In this document: one piece after another, positions 27,421 through 35,718 of the stretch
How the letters are laid out: every line of letters starts with the position of its first letter
Numbering within the stretch: the first letter of the stretch is position 1
NCBI RefSeq assembly: GCF_002843315.1
Contig: NZ_MVDD01000013.1
Coordinates: 1-64,000, forward strand
Origin: Labilibaculum filiforme
GTDB taxonomy: Bacteria > Bacteroidota > Bacteroidia > Bacteroidales > Marinifilaceae
Length of the DNA: 64,000 bases
Direction: 5' to 3'
The notes under the pieces: generated by a model
The model's input: only the letters and a program-made list of their open reading frames with translations
Database searches by the model: none
What the model was told of the DNA's origin: nothing
Made by a program: the position numbers and the translations under genes

Positions 27421-27457
27421 TCCTTCTCCTTCAGGAGAGGGATTTAGGGTGAGGTTC
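27421..27457. repeat. Dispersed CTTCTCC/GGAGAGG hairpin repeat
   Basis: CCTTCTCC-ttca-GGAGAGGG is followed by ATTTAGGGTGAGG. It belongs to the same family as 17940-17983 and lies in the gap between the radical SAM and DUF116-synthase genes. Confidence 0.55.
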
Positions 27458-27500
27458 TAAAACCTGTTAATTGTTAACTGATCACTGTTAATTGAAGAAA

Positions 27501-29111
27501 ATGATTGTAAGAAACAACCAGCCAAATATAAGCTTCGGAAATGATTTGCCTCAGCATCCTGAAAAGTTGAAGCAGATTCGCGATTTGATTCGCGACTACG
27601 CAGCAACATGCGAATTAATACCGCCTTTACAGGAAGAAGAAGTCATTTTTCATTCTGGTGAATTAATTAGGAAGCATCCTGACTTGTTTTTGTATCAAAA
27701 GCTGTTGGCTGTAATGATTAACAATTATGCATGGAGCAGTATTGTGGCGGGAATTCCTTTTAATCGTCGAATTTTATTATTGCCCAAGTGTATCAGCCAC
27801 TCTAGCTTATGTCCGGCAAAGTACGATGAGCTCGGATTACTATGCGAGCAGTGTGGACGTTGCGATTTAGCAAGCATTATCGGTCAAGCCGATGAGTTGG
27901 GATATCACACAATAGTGAGTGAAGGAACTACTTCGGCAAGTTTGCTGTTGTCTTCGGGTCAGGTAGAATGTGTGATTGGGGTTGGCTGTTTACATTCCTT
28001 CGAACGCTCGTTTCCTTTGGCAGTAAAAGAGGCGGTTCCATCCCTCGCAATTCCCTTGTACAATAATGATTGTAAAGATTCTAAAGTGGATCAAATCTGG
28101 TTGGATGAAGTGTTATCCATGAGAAGCGAAACGACATGGAGAGGCTGGCTTAATTTAGATACTCTTCAATCTCTTGTAAGAGAGTGGTTTACTGCAGATA
28201 GGTTAAAGGTATTCTTTGGGTCTGAAGAGGATACTGTGAATATTGCAGTTCGCTGGATGGAAACGGATGGGAAACGCTGGCGTCCGATGATTATGGTCGC
28301 AGTTTACGATGCCTTACTCGGAGAATCAGGAGCGTACGATGACACGATTCAAAAATTAGCAGTTTCCATAGAATGTTTTCATAAAGCTTCTTTAGTGCAC
28401 GATGATATTGTTGATGAAGATGACGAGCGATACGGAAAACCAACACTCCATAAGCAATATGATATTCCTGTGGCTCTAAATATTGGGGATTTATTGCTTG
28501 GATATGGCTATCAGATGATTGCTGAATCGGGAGCGAAACACATGCGTAAATTACTAAAAGTTGCGGCCTACGGACATCGAGATTTGTCTCTGGGACAAGG
28601 CGAGGAACTCTTATGGAGAAGTAATGAAAAATTACTTTCGCAGGAAGAAATTTTGCGAATATTTAGTAATAAAACATCTCCAGCTTTTGAAGTGGCACTG
28701 CAGTTTGGCGCTATTTTGGCCGATGCCGATGAAGCTATTTTAAATATCATATCGAAATACAGCAATGCCTTAGGAATAGCTTACCAGATTAATGATGATT
28801 TGGATGACTTTAAACAGGAAAGTATTGCTAGTGGCTTTAACACCATTCAGCCGTCTTTAGTTTCTACTCTTTTAAATCAAAAGCATCCTGAAAAAATGCA
28901 GGAATGGTTCGAAAGAAGTAAGAATAAGGATGAAAGCATATCTACCGAATTTTTACAATGGCCGGAGACCAAACAAGCAATGAAAGAAGCGGAGGAAATG
29001 TTGCATAGTTATAAGCGTACTGCTTTAAAATCTCTGAAACCATTGACGAATACGACATTGAAAATTCTTTTAACTCGTTTACTAAATCGTATAGTTCCAG
29101 AAAATTCATAA
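27501..29111 (+). CDS. DUF116 domain fused to trans-polyprenyl diphosphate synthase
   Basis: I prefer the ATG at 27501 over a TTG three codons upstream; this gives 536 residues. Residues about 85-215 match DUF116: RILLLPKCISHSSLCPAKY, C115-x2-C118-x2-C121 (CEQCGRC) and VIGVGCLHSFE. Residues about 225-536 form a complete polyprenyl synthase: GKRWRPMI, first Asp-rich motif D301-D302-x2-D305, and second motif D432-D433-x2-D436. All catalytic aspartates are present, so it should condense isopentenyl diphosphate. The DUF116 part probably binds a metal or Fe-S cluster. It is the likely source of the isoprenoid used by the two cyclase-fold proteins downstream. Confidence 0.88.
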   Translation: MIVRNNQPNISFGNDLPQHPEKLKQIRDLIRDYAATCELIPPLQEEEVIFHSGELIRKHPDLFLYQKLLAVMINNYAWSSIVAGIPFNRRILLLPKCISHSSLCPAKYDELGLLCEQCGRCDLASIIGQADELGYHTIVSEGTTSASLLLSSGQVECVIGVGCLHSFERSFPLAVKEAVPSLAIPLYNNDCKDSKVDQIWLDEVLSMRSETTWRGWLNLDTLQSLVREWFTADRLKVFFGSEEDTVNIAVRWMETDGKRWRPMIMVAVYDALLGESGAYDDTIQKLAVSIECFHKASLVHDDIVDEDDERYGKPTLHKQYDIPVALNIGDLLLGYGYQMIAESGAKHMRKLLKVAAYGHRDLSLGQGEELLWRSNEKLLSQEEILRIFSNKTSPAFEVALQFGAILADADEAILNIISKYSNALGIAYQINDDLDDFKQESIASGFNTIQPSLVSTLLNQKHPEKMQEWFERSKNKDESISTEFLQWPETKQAMKEAEEMLHSYKRTALKSLKPLTNTTLKILLTRLLNRIVPENS

Positions 29112-29194
29112 ACCTCAACCCACTGAAGGCCTACTGACTTACAAATCGTATTTTTTAAAAGTCACTTTCGGGATAAGGGGGCAAACAAGAATAG

Positions 29195-30558
29195 TAAAAG
29201 CCTGTCCGGCTTGAGGATAATAAAAAAGAGGAGCTAACATCTAAATAATTATCAGTCTGTTTATAAGAATTAGAAAGAATGCTGAAAGTTTATAATTTAA
29301 AACGAACTGTTCTCTTGAAGGCAAATGATTTATTTGTATAGTTTCGGAATTTAGTCCGGAGACTGGGTCCCTTAGAGGAAAAAATCGTTAAGAATAAAAG
29401 ACTGTTAGAGCGTAGCGAGTTTCTTTTATTTCGAGTTTTAACTCGTAAAGGGTAGTCGAGGACGCTCTCCGTGGCCTTTTGTTTACTTTTTGGCAATAAA
29501 AAGTAAAAGCCCGTCCGGCTTGAGGATAATAAAAAAGGGGAGCTAACATCTAAATGATTATCAGTCTGTTTATAAGATTTAGAAAGAATGCTGAAAAGTT
29601 TATAATTTAAAACGAACTATTTATCTTGAAGGCAAATGATTTATTTGCAGAGTTTCGGAATTAAGTCCGGAGACTGGGTCCCTTAGAGGAAAAAATCGTT
29701 AAGAATAAAAGACTGTTAGAGCGTAGCGAGTTTCTTTTATTTCGAGTTTTAACTCGTAAAGGGTAGTCGAGGACGTCCTCCGTGGCCTTTTGTTTACTTT
29801 TTGGCAATAAAAAGTAAAAGCCTGTCCGGCTTGAGGATAATGAAAAAGAGAGGCGAAAATCTAAATAATTATCAGTCTGTTTATAAGAATTAGAAAGAAT
29901 GCTGAAAGTTTATAATTTAAAACGAACTATTTATCTTGAAGGCAAATGATTAATTAGTAGAGTTTCGGAATTTAGTCCGGAGACTGGGTCCCTTAGAGGA
30001 AAAAATCGTTAAGAATAAAAGACTGTTAGAGCGTAGCGAGTTTCTTTTATTTCGATTTTTAACTCGTAAAGGGTAGTCGAGGACGCTCTCCGTGGCCTTT
30101 TGTTAACTTTTTGGCAATAAAAAGTAAAAGCCCGTCCGGCTTGAGGATAATAAAAAAGAGAGGCGAAAATCTAAATGGTTATCAGTCTGTTTATAAGAAT
30201 TAGAAAGAATGCTGAAAGTTTATAATTTAAAACGAACTATTTATCTTGAAGGCAAATGATTAATTAGTAGAGTTTCGGAATTTAGTCCGGAGACTGGGTC
30301 CCTTAGAGGAAAAAATCGTTAAGAATAAAAGACTGTTAGAGCGTAGCGAGTTTCTTTTATTTCGATTTTTAACTCGTAAAGGGTAGTCGAGGATGCCCTC
30401 CGTGGCCTTTTGTTTACTTTTTGGCAATAAAAAGTAAAAGCCCGTCCGGCTTGAGGATAATGAAAAAGAGAGGCGAAAATCTAAATAATTATCAGTCTGT
30501 TTATAAGAATTAGAAAAAATGCTGAAAGTTTATAATTTAAAACGAACTATTTATCTTG
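29195..30558 (+). repeat. 310-bp tandem repeat array, about 4.4 copies
   Basis: The anchor GTCCGGCTTGAGGATAA recurs near 29204, 29513, 29824, 30134 and 30444, a period of 309-311 bp. Units are about 95 percent alike. Each holds a CTTTTGTTTACTTTTTGGC / AATAAAAAGTAAAAG hairpin, a GTTTCGGAATTTAGTCCGGAG segment and CGAGTTTTAACTCG. Copy five breaks off at CTTGAAG, which is where the next gene starts. No conserved coding frame runs through the units. Confidence 0.92.
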
Positions 30559-31539
30559 AAGAAAAATATCAATTGTAATCAATCCATACTCAACGCACTT
30601 TTAAAATCAACAGAAGTACTAAGTGAGGACGCATTAAATCATATTAAATCATTTTTAAGCTCCCAGAAAAGTGAATACGGTGGTTTTATCGATCGCGCAG
30701 GAAATACAGATCTGTATTATTCTGTTTTTGGATATACGCTCGCTTTAATTTTAAATCTTAAACTAGATGTAGTCAAGGAGCAGAAATACCTGAAAAATTT
30801 AAAACAGAGCGAAAAATTGGATTTCGTGCATTCCATATGTTTGGTGCGATGCGATTTTTTGTTGCAATTAATCGATTGGAGGCAAAAATCTAGATTGCCA
30901 GCATCTAAATTTCTAAGTATCAGTTTTGCAAAAGATATTGTACTTGGGAAAGTGGTAAAAACGGTAAAAATGAATTGCTCCGAATTATTGTGGGAGGTAG
31001 AAGAATTTGTAGCGCAAGATGGAGGTTACAATCACAACCAAAAAGGTGCTGTAAATTCTACTATTTATGCCAATTACTTGATGTGGACACTTTATCAGGA
31101 CTTAGAAACCGAGCAAGAAGTTTTGGATGAGATTGCTGATGCAAATAGATCATTACAAGCTACTAACGGATCATTCGCGAATGTGGAAAATAGCATAGAT
31201 GGCGTGATTTCTTCAACAGCAGCAGGATTAATTATGAGTGTTGCTGGAGATGTAAATGAAAATGAGAAAACAGTAGCGTGGCTGAAGCAAATGCACACCA
31301 AACGCGGAGGTTTTAAAGCGGCTGAAGGTGTTCCTATTGCGGACCTGTTATCTACTGCTACAGCATTGCTTGCCTTGCAGCTCTCTGGAGAAAATATGCA
31401 GAGTTTTGCTGAAAATTCCGTAAATTTCATCAATCTGCACTGGGATACGTCTGGAGGATTTTTTGGCAGTATTGCCGATATGACCTGCGATGTAGAATAT
31501 ACCTACTATGCGCTTTTAGGCTTGGGAGTACTTTCTTAA
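30556..31539 (+). CDS. Prenyltransferase/squalene-cyclase-repeat protein, start altered by repeat array
   Basis: The 327-residue frame has alpha-alpha repeats of the terpenoid cyclase/prenyltransferase fold: AQDGGYNHNQKG (about 155), KRGGFKAAEGVP (about 253) and SGGFFGSIADMTCDVEYTYY at the end. These resemble beta subunits of protein prenyltransferases, although the His ligand expected near the final repeat is Glu here. The only in-frame start near the N-terminus is a TTG at 30556, inside the last partial unit of the 310-bp array. An upstream stop at 30538 rules out extension. The original ATG was probably replaced when the array formed. The gene may still work or may be poorly expressed. Confidence 0.72.
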   Translation: MKKNINCNQSILNALLKSTEVLSEDALNHIKSFLSSQKSEYGGFIDRAGNTDLYYSVFGYTLALILNLKLDVVKEQKYLKNLKQSEKLDFVHSICLVRCDFLLQLIDWRQKSRLPASKFLSISFAKDIVLGKVVKTVKMNCSELLWEVEEFVAQDGGYNHNQKGAVNSTIYANYLMWTLYQDLETEQEVLDEIADANRSLQATNGSFANVENSIDGVISSTAAGLIMSVAGDVNENEKTVAWLKQMHTKRGGFKAAEGVPIADLLSTATALLALQLSGENMQSFAENSVNFINLHWDTSGGFFGSIADMTCDVEYTYYALLGLGVLS

Positions 31540-31541
31540 GT

Positions 31542-31740
31542 TATGAGTTATGAGTTGCGGATTTCATTGTCATCCCGAGGAACCGAGGGATCTGTTTAAA
31601 TAGAAGAGATCCTTCACTTCGTTCAGGATGATACACTTATGAGTTATGAGTTATGAGTTATGAGTTATGAGTTATGAGTTATGAGTTATGAGTTGCGGAT
31701 TTCATTATCATCCCGAGGAATCTGTTGAATTTGAAGAGGT
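31542..31740. repeat. TTATGAG heptamer tandem repeat with REP-like hairpin
   Basis: Two TTATGAG units near 31543 and eight perfect units at 31637-31692 are each followed by TTGCGGATTTCATT and CATCCCGAGG. Between them GATCCTTCACTTCGTTCAGGATGA pairs with TCATCCCGAGGAACCGAGG-type sequence, a dispersed hairpin common in Bacteroidota. The block looks like a slipped duplication. It lies between the two cyclase-fold genes. Confidence 0.85.
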
Positions 31741-31767
31741 TCTTATTACTTGATATTTATTTGAAAA

Positions 31768-33567
31768 ATGACACCAAACTACGACAACATACAATCCCTT
31801 AAACAGAAATTAGATGATCACATCATCTCCCTTCGGAATGAGGAAGGATATTGGGATGGCAGACTGTCTAGTAGTGCCTTATCAACAGCAATTGCAGTTT
31901 TTGCCTTGTGGAAATATGACTCTAAAAAATACGATACTCAAATTAAGAGCGGATTAAAATGGTTGGTGAATAATTCCAATTTGGATGGAGCTTGGGGCGA
32001 TACCATTCGCAGTAAAAGTAATTTAAGTACAACGCTTCTTACTTGGGCTTGCTTATCGATTGTAAAAGAGGACTCTAACTACGTCGATTGCATTCGTCAT
32101 GCCGAAAATTGGCTGACTGATCAATTAAAAAAATTGGATCCGGTATCCATAAGTACTGCGATTTTAAATCATTATCAGAAAGACCAGACTTTTTCGGTTC
32201 CTATTTTGGCCATGTGTGCTCTATCGGGCAGATTGGGAGATAAAGGCTGGGATTTAGTGCCACAACTGCCTTTTCAGATGGCAGTTTTTCCGGATCGTTT
32301 GTTCAAATTACTAAATCTTTCGGTGGTGAGTTATGCCATTCCGGCTTTAATAGCCATTGGTTTGGTAAAATCAGTAAATACAAAAAACAGCAAGCCAATA
32401 GCACGATTAAATAAATCGGTAAAAGCAAAAGTACTGAAGGTGCTGGCAGAAAAACAACCTGACAATGGTGGCTTTTTAGAGGCAACACCGCTCACCGGAT
32501 TCGTTCTCATGAGTTTGGTAGGATCTGGCGAGAAAGACTTGGAGGTTTGCTCTAAAGCATCTAATTTCATAAGTGAATCGATTCGTGAGGATGGAAGCTG
32601 GCCGATAGATACGCATTTGGCCACTTGGGTGACTTCCTTGTCGGTAAATGCCTTAGGTGATGAGAATGTAGCAGACTTGCCGGGAATAGAGAAAACGGTG
32701 AATAGTTTACTCGATCAGCAATTAAAAATAGTACATCCTTTTACCAAAGCACAGCCAGGAGGTTGGGCTTGGACTCATTTGCAAGGAGGAGTGCCTGATG
32801 CAGATGATACTTCTGGTGCATTAATTGCTTTGCATCGCCTTAAGAACTATCGCGAGATACCAACGAAAGTGGCAGAAAATGGAATTAATTGGTTGCTGAA
32901 ATTGCAAAATTCCGATGGCGGAATGCCTACATTCTGCAAAGGCTGGGGAAAATTACCTTTCGATTGCTCTTGTCCGGATATTACTGCTCATGCCATGAAA
33001 GCATTGAGCCTTTGGGGAAAGGAAATGAATCTGGAATTAAGAGCAAAAGTTCATTCTTGGTTCCGGAAATCTTGGAGATACATCAAATCAACACAGCAAG
33101 AGGATGGTTCTTGGTTACCACTGTGGTTTGGGAACGAAGATGATGCAAAACATCACAATCCGGTATATGGAACTTCCATTGTTTTGTATTCCTTAACGTG
33201 CATTGAGTCAATGTGTATCTTCGGCTTAGGAGAAGTGAAAGTTAAAGCGGTAGATTTTCTTCTATCTACTCAGAATCAAGATGGTGGATGGGGTGGAAAT
33301 GCTTCTTTAATCTCTACAATTGAAGAAACTTCACTGGCAATTAGAGCCTTGAGTGGTACCGATAATTGGGAACAAATAAGTGCGGGAATAAATTGGCTGC
33401 AGCAAAACTTACCCAAAGATTTATCAGAAATTAAAGCCACACCAATTGGATTGTACTTCGCATCGCTTTGGTATTACGAAGATATGTATCCATTGGTATT
33501 TGCCAGCTCAGCACTAAAAGAAGTGTTGAAAACAGTTAAGAATCCGGAATTAGTAATGACTAATTAA
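31768..33567 (+). CDS. Squalene-hopene-cyclase-family terpene cyclase with DxDD motif
   Basis: The 599-residue protein has the repeated alpha-barrel and QW-like motifs of class II terpene cyclases: NEEGYWDGRL (about 17), DNGGFLEATP (about 232), QNSDGGMPTFCKGW (about 376), QQEDGSWLPLWFG and QNQDGGWGGNAS (about 505). The acid catalytic motif is present as D344-A-D346-D347-T in GGWAWTHLQGGVPDADDT, the same setting as the DxDDT of squalene-hopene cyclase. Length and motif support protonation-triggered cyclisation of a polyprene. It follows a polyprenyl synthase, so the substrate may be a linear prenyl chain rather than squalene. It is the last gene of the long plus-strand cluster. Confidence 0.85.
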   Translation: MTPNYDNIQSLKQKLDDHIISLRNEEGYWDGRLSSSALSTAIAVFALWKYDSKKYDTQIKSGLKWLVNNSNLDGAWGDTIRSKSNLSTTLLTWACLSIVKEDSNYVDCIRHAENWLTDQLKKLDPVSISTAILNHYQKDQTFSVPILAMCALSGRLGDKGWDLVPQLPFQMAVFPDRLFKLLNLSVVSYAIPALIAIGLVKSVNTKNSKPIARLNKSVKAKVLKVLAEKQPDNGGFLEATPLTGFVLMSLVGSGEKDLEVCSKASNFISESIREDGSWPIDTHLATWVTSLSVNALGDENVADLPGIEKTVNSLLDQQLKIVHPFTKAQPGGWAWTHLQGGVPDADDTSGALIALHRLKNYREIPTKVAENGINWLLKLQNSDGGMPTFCKGWGKLPFDCSCPDITAHAMKALSLWGKEMNLELRAKVHSWFRKSWRYIKSTQQEDGSWLPLWFGNEDDAKHHNPVYGTSIVLYSLTCIESMCIFGLGEVKVKAVDFLLSTQNQDGGWGGNASLISTIEETSLAIRALSGTDNWEQISAGINWLQQNLPKDLSEIKATPIGLYFASLWYYEDMYPLVFASSALKEVLKTVKNPELVMTN

Positions 33568-34064
33568 TTTGCAATGCTGTCCCAGATTTTTAATCCCTGT
33601 CCTCGAAACCTGCAAATTACAAATTTGCAGGAGCATGGTTGAAAAGACAGCGTTTTTTCAACCTGTCAAGGTCTGATTTGTTTGGAAATACTATTTGGTA
33701 TCTAGAAGTTTTCGTAGAACTCACCCCTCTGTCCTTCGGACATCTCCCCTGAAAAGGGAGATCCTTATTTGCAGCTAATTCTTTGATATTCTACTTTAAA
33801 CTGAAATCTTTACTTTAGAGGGAATCCTGAAAGTTTTCGCGGAGCCGACATGCGGAAGGGTATACTGTTATAAGATATTTTCTAATCTAAATTAGATAAG
33901 CTGTCCCAGATTTGTAATCTGGGGTAATCGAGAATGGAATTTTTAATTTCGGTTTGGATATTGCTCTTGTCGGGATTACAAATCCCTGTCCTCGAAACCT
34001 GCAAATTACAAATTTGCAGGAGCAATTATTTTCCTGAGAATCTTTATGAGAGAACATTTTTTTT
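33568..34064. repeat. Repeat-filled gap: palindromes and CTGCAAATT repeats
   Basis: The 530-bp convergent gap holds no gene. AATCCCTGTCCTCGAAACCTG followed by CAAATTACAAATTTGCAGGAG occurs at about 33590-33634 and again at about 33979-34022. A CCTGACAG-family relative lies at 33638-33674 and a CTCCCCTGAAAAGGGAG hairpin near 33748. A polypyrimidine tract (TTTCTCCTTTTTCC style) lies at 34060-34110. The hairpins may end transcription from both sides. Confidence 0.65.
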
Positions 34065-34097
34065 TGACTTTCCCCTTTCTCCTTTTTCCTTTCTCCT

Positions 34098-35408
34098 TTA
34101 ACCTTTCTCCTCATTACAATCCACAGTTACTCCAATCATTTCCCAAAATATTTTTTCTTCCATCACATTTACATGATATTCCATGGCTTTTTGATTTTTG
34201 CGGCCTTTCCCCGAGAAAGAATCCACTTGGGCAGTAATTAGGTAATCTACATTTTTAGAAACAACTCGTTTTACAATTAAACCGCGCTCTTTTATTAATT
34301 GTTGCGCCAATTCTCGATTAATTCGTTCCCCGTTTATTTTACAGTTTAAATGTCCCGAAAAGCAAACGCTTTTGCCTTTTAAGGATTTTAGTTGTTTTTG
34401 TTGGCTGGGAGTGGTAATCTGTATCTTAGTTCGCTCGTATTCTATTAACAATTCCAGGTCTTTTGGAAGAATACACAATAATTCAGAAACCAAATTAATA
34501 TCTTCCATTTCGGAATTGGTCAAAATCTCATCGAGCAGGTAAATACGAATTAGCTTTCGCAGATATTCCTCATGAATCTCCATTACCTGATTTTTGGAAA
34601 GACTATAATCGGAAGCTAGTTCTACCAACGACACAATCTCTTTTTCGCTAAGAATACGGTCGGCAAGAGCACGATCGAGCACATTTAAATATTGACGAAC
34701 CGGAACCGAATCGCCGGCATTAGATGTTAATCGGTTGATTAAATCGTAGAGTCGGGTTTTTTGAATGTTGGCAATATTTATTGCCTCTTTTCGCTTAATA
34801 AATAAATTCCGTTCCTTCGGACAATCGTTGATATGAATTACAGAAAGAAAATCTCTTACAAAATCTTCTATCTTAAATTGCTGATTGTATAAGTTTTTAA
34901 GAATAGAGAAAAGCTTTGCAGTTGCTAAAGAATCAGCTTTGGCGGTATGTCGGGCAGCAATATCAATGTCGTAGTAGGAGCAGATTTGCTCTAATCGGCG
35001 CAAGCCAGAGTCTGGAGCGACTATATTGGCCAGTTTTAAGGTGCAGATACCTTTAAAATCGGTAATAGCACCATCGAGTGCTGGTTTTAAAAAACGGATC
35101 GCAAAGTCGAGATCGTGAGCAACTAGCGTTTTTCCATTTAAACGAGATAAGATATCGGATGCAATTTCGGAAATAGAAGGAGCATTTTTTACCATTTCAT
35201 CGGTAATTCCATGAATATGAAATCCTTCAATATCCTTTCCCGGATGAACCAATGTTTCATAACTATCGAGAAGTTCGCCGTTCCAATTTACAGTTTGTAT
35301 GGCTAATTCGATTAAATGATCGCCATGTTGAGGGGAAATACCCGTAGTCTCGAGTGAAATAACGGCAAATTGATGTTTGTAAAGTTCCAGTATCGAATCG
35401 CTTATCAT
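34098..35408 (-). CDS. DnaQ-fold exonuclease-like/BRCT protein lacking catalytic residues
   Basis: The 436-residue protein starts with a DEDDh exonuclease fold. Motif I is VISLETTG, with Ser18 where the metal-binding Asp should be and Glu20 kept. Motif II is VAHDLDFAIRFL, with Ala103 at the usual Asp. Motif III is intact (H154-x4-D159). Two of the four acidic ligands are therefore missing and exonuclease activity is doubtful. The C-terminus (about 350-425: SVCFSGHLN, then KRVVSKNVDYLITAQ) is a BRCT domain like those of DNA ligase and PolC-linked proteins. The likely role is DNA-end or partner binding in repair. It stands alone on the minus strand. Confidence 0.75.
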   Translation of the reverse strand: MISDSILELYKHQFAVISLETTGISPQHGDHLIELAIQTVNWNGELLDSYETLVHPGKDIEGFHIHGITDEMVKNAPSISEIASDILSRLNGKTLVAHDLDFAIRFLKPALDGAITDFKGICTLKLANIVAPDSGLRRLEQICSYYDIDIAARHTAKADSLATAKLFSILKNLYNQQFKIEDFVRDFLSVIHINDCPKERNLFIKRKEAINIANIQKTRLYDLINRLTSNAGDSVPVRQYLNVLDRALADRILSEKEIVSLVELASDYSLSKNQVMEIHEEYLRKLIRIYLLDEILTNSEMEDINLVSELLCILPKDLELLIEYERTKIQITTPSQQKQLKSLKGKSVCFSGHLNCKINGERINRELAQQLIKERGLIVKRVVSKNVDYLITAQVDSFSGKGRKNQKAMEYHVNVMEEKIFWEMIGVTVDCNEEKG

Positions 35409-35718
35409 AGGTAGATTTTGCTTAGTTTTTTTAGGATTGGTAACAAATATAAGATTATTGAAGAAATTATGAAGAGAATTATGAGTTGTGAATGATTAAT
35501 TATGAATTGAAGTTCTATTTTAAATGCGCTAATAACTCCTAATTTATTATTCCTAATTCTTAAAATTAATGTAGTTTTGAATTTCGTATTAAAAAAATAA
35601 AGGCAAACAATGGGAGATAGGTGTTGATATGGTTCATGCGATTACTGTAAATAAGAATGTAATTTAATGATATGTCAATCCATCTAATATCTTGTTTCTC
35701 CTATCTAATATCAAAAAA
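35409..35718. other. Divergent gap between exonuclease-like and aminopeptidase genes
   Basis: The 310 bp hold AT-rich words of the TTATGAATT and CCTAATTTATTATTCC kind seen before several genes here, and a TCTCCTATCTAATATC leader repeat at 35669-35713. It must contain promoters for both flanking genes. No gene is seen. Confidence 0.45.
35669..35713 (+). repeat. TCTCATATCT-type leader repeat
   Basis: CATCTAATATCTTGTTTCTC continues to CTATCTAATATC and ends a few A bases before the ATG at 35719. It has the same words and position as the copies at 16231, 57077 and 60605. Confidence 0.5.

Noticed and set aside
29290-29496. Minus-strand frame of 68 codons within the 310-bp array
   Set aside because: It is not kept open in the other units of the array and has biased, gene-unlike composition.
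29195-30558. CRISPR array
   Set aside because: Units are contiguous with no unique spacers, and at 310 bp they are far too long. The same applies to the 97-bp and 20-bp arrays. No cas genes are present.
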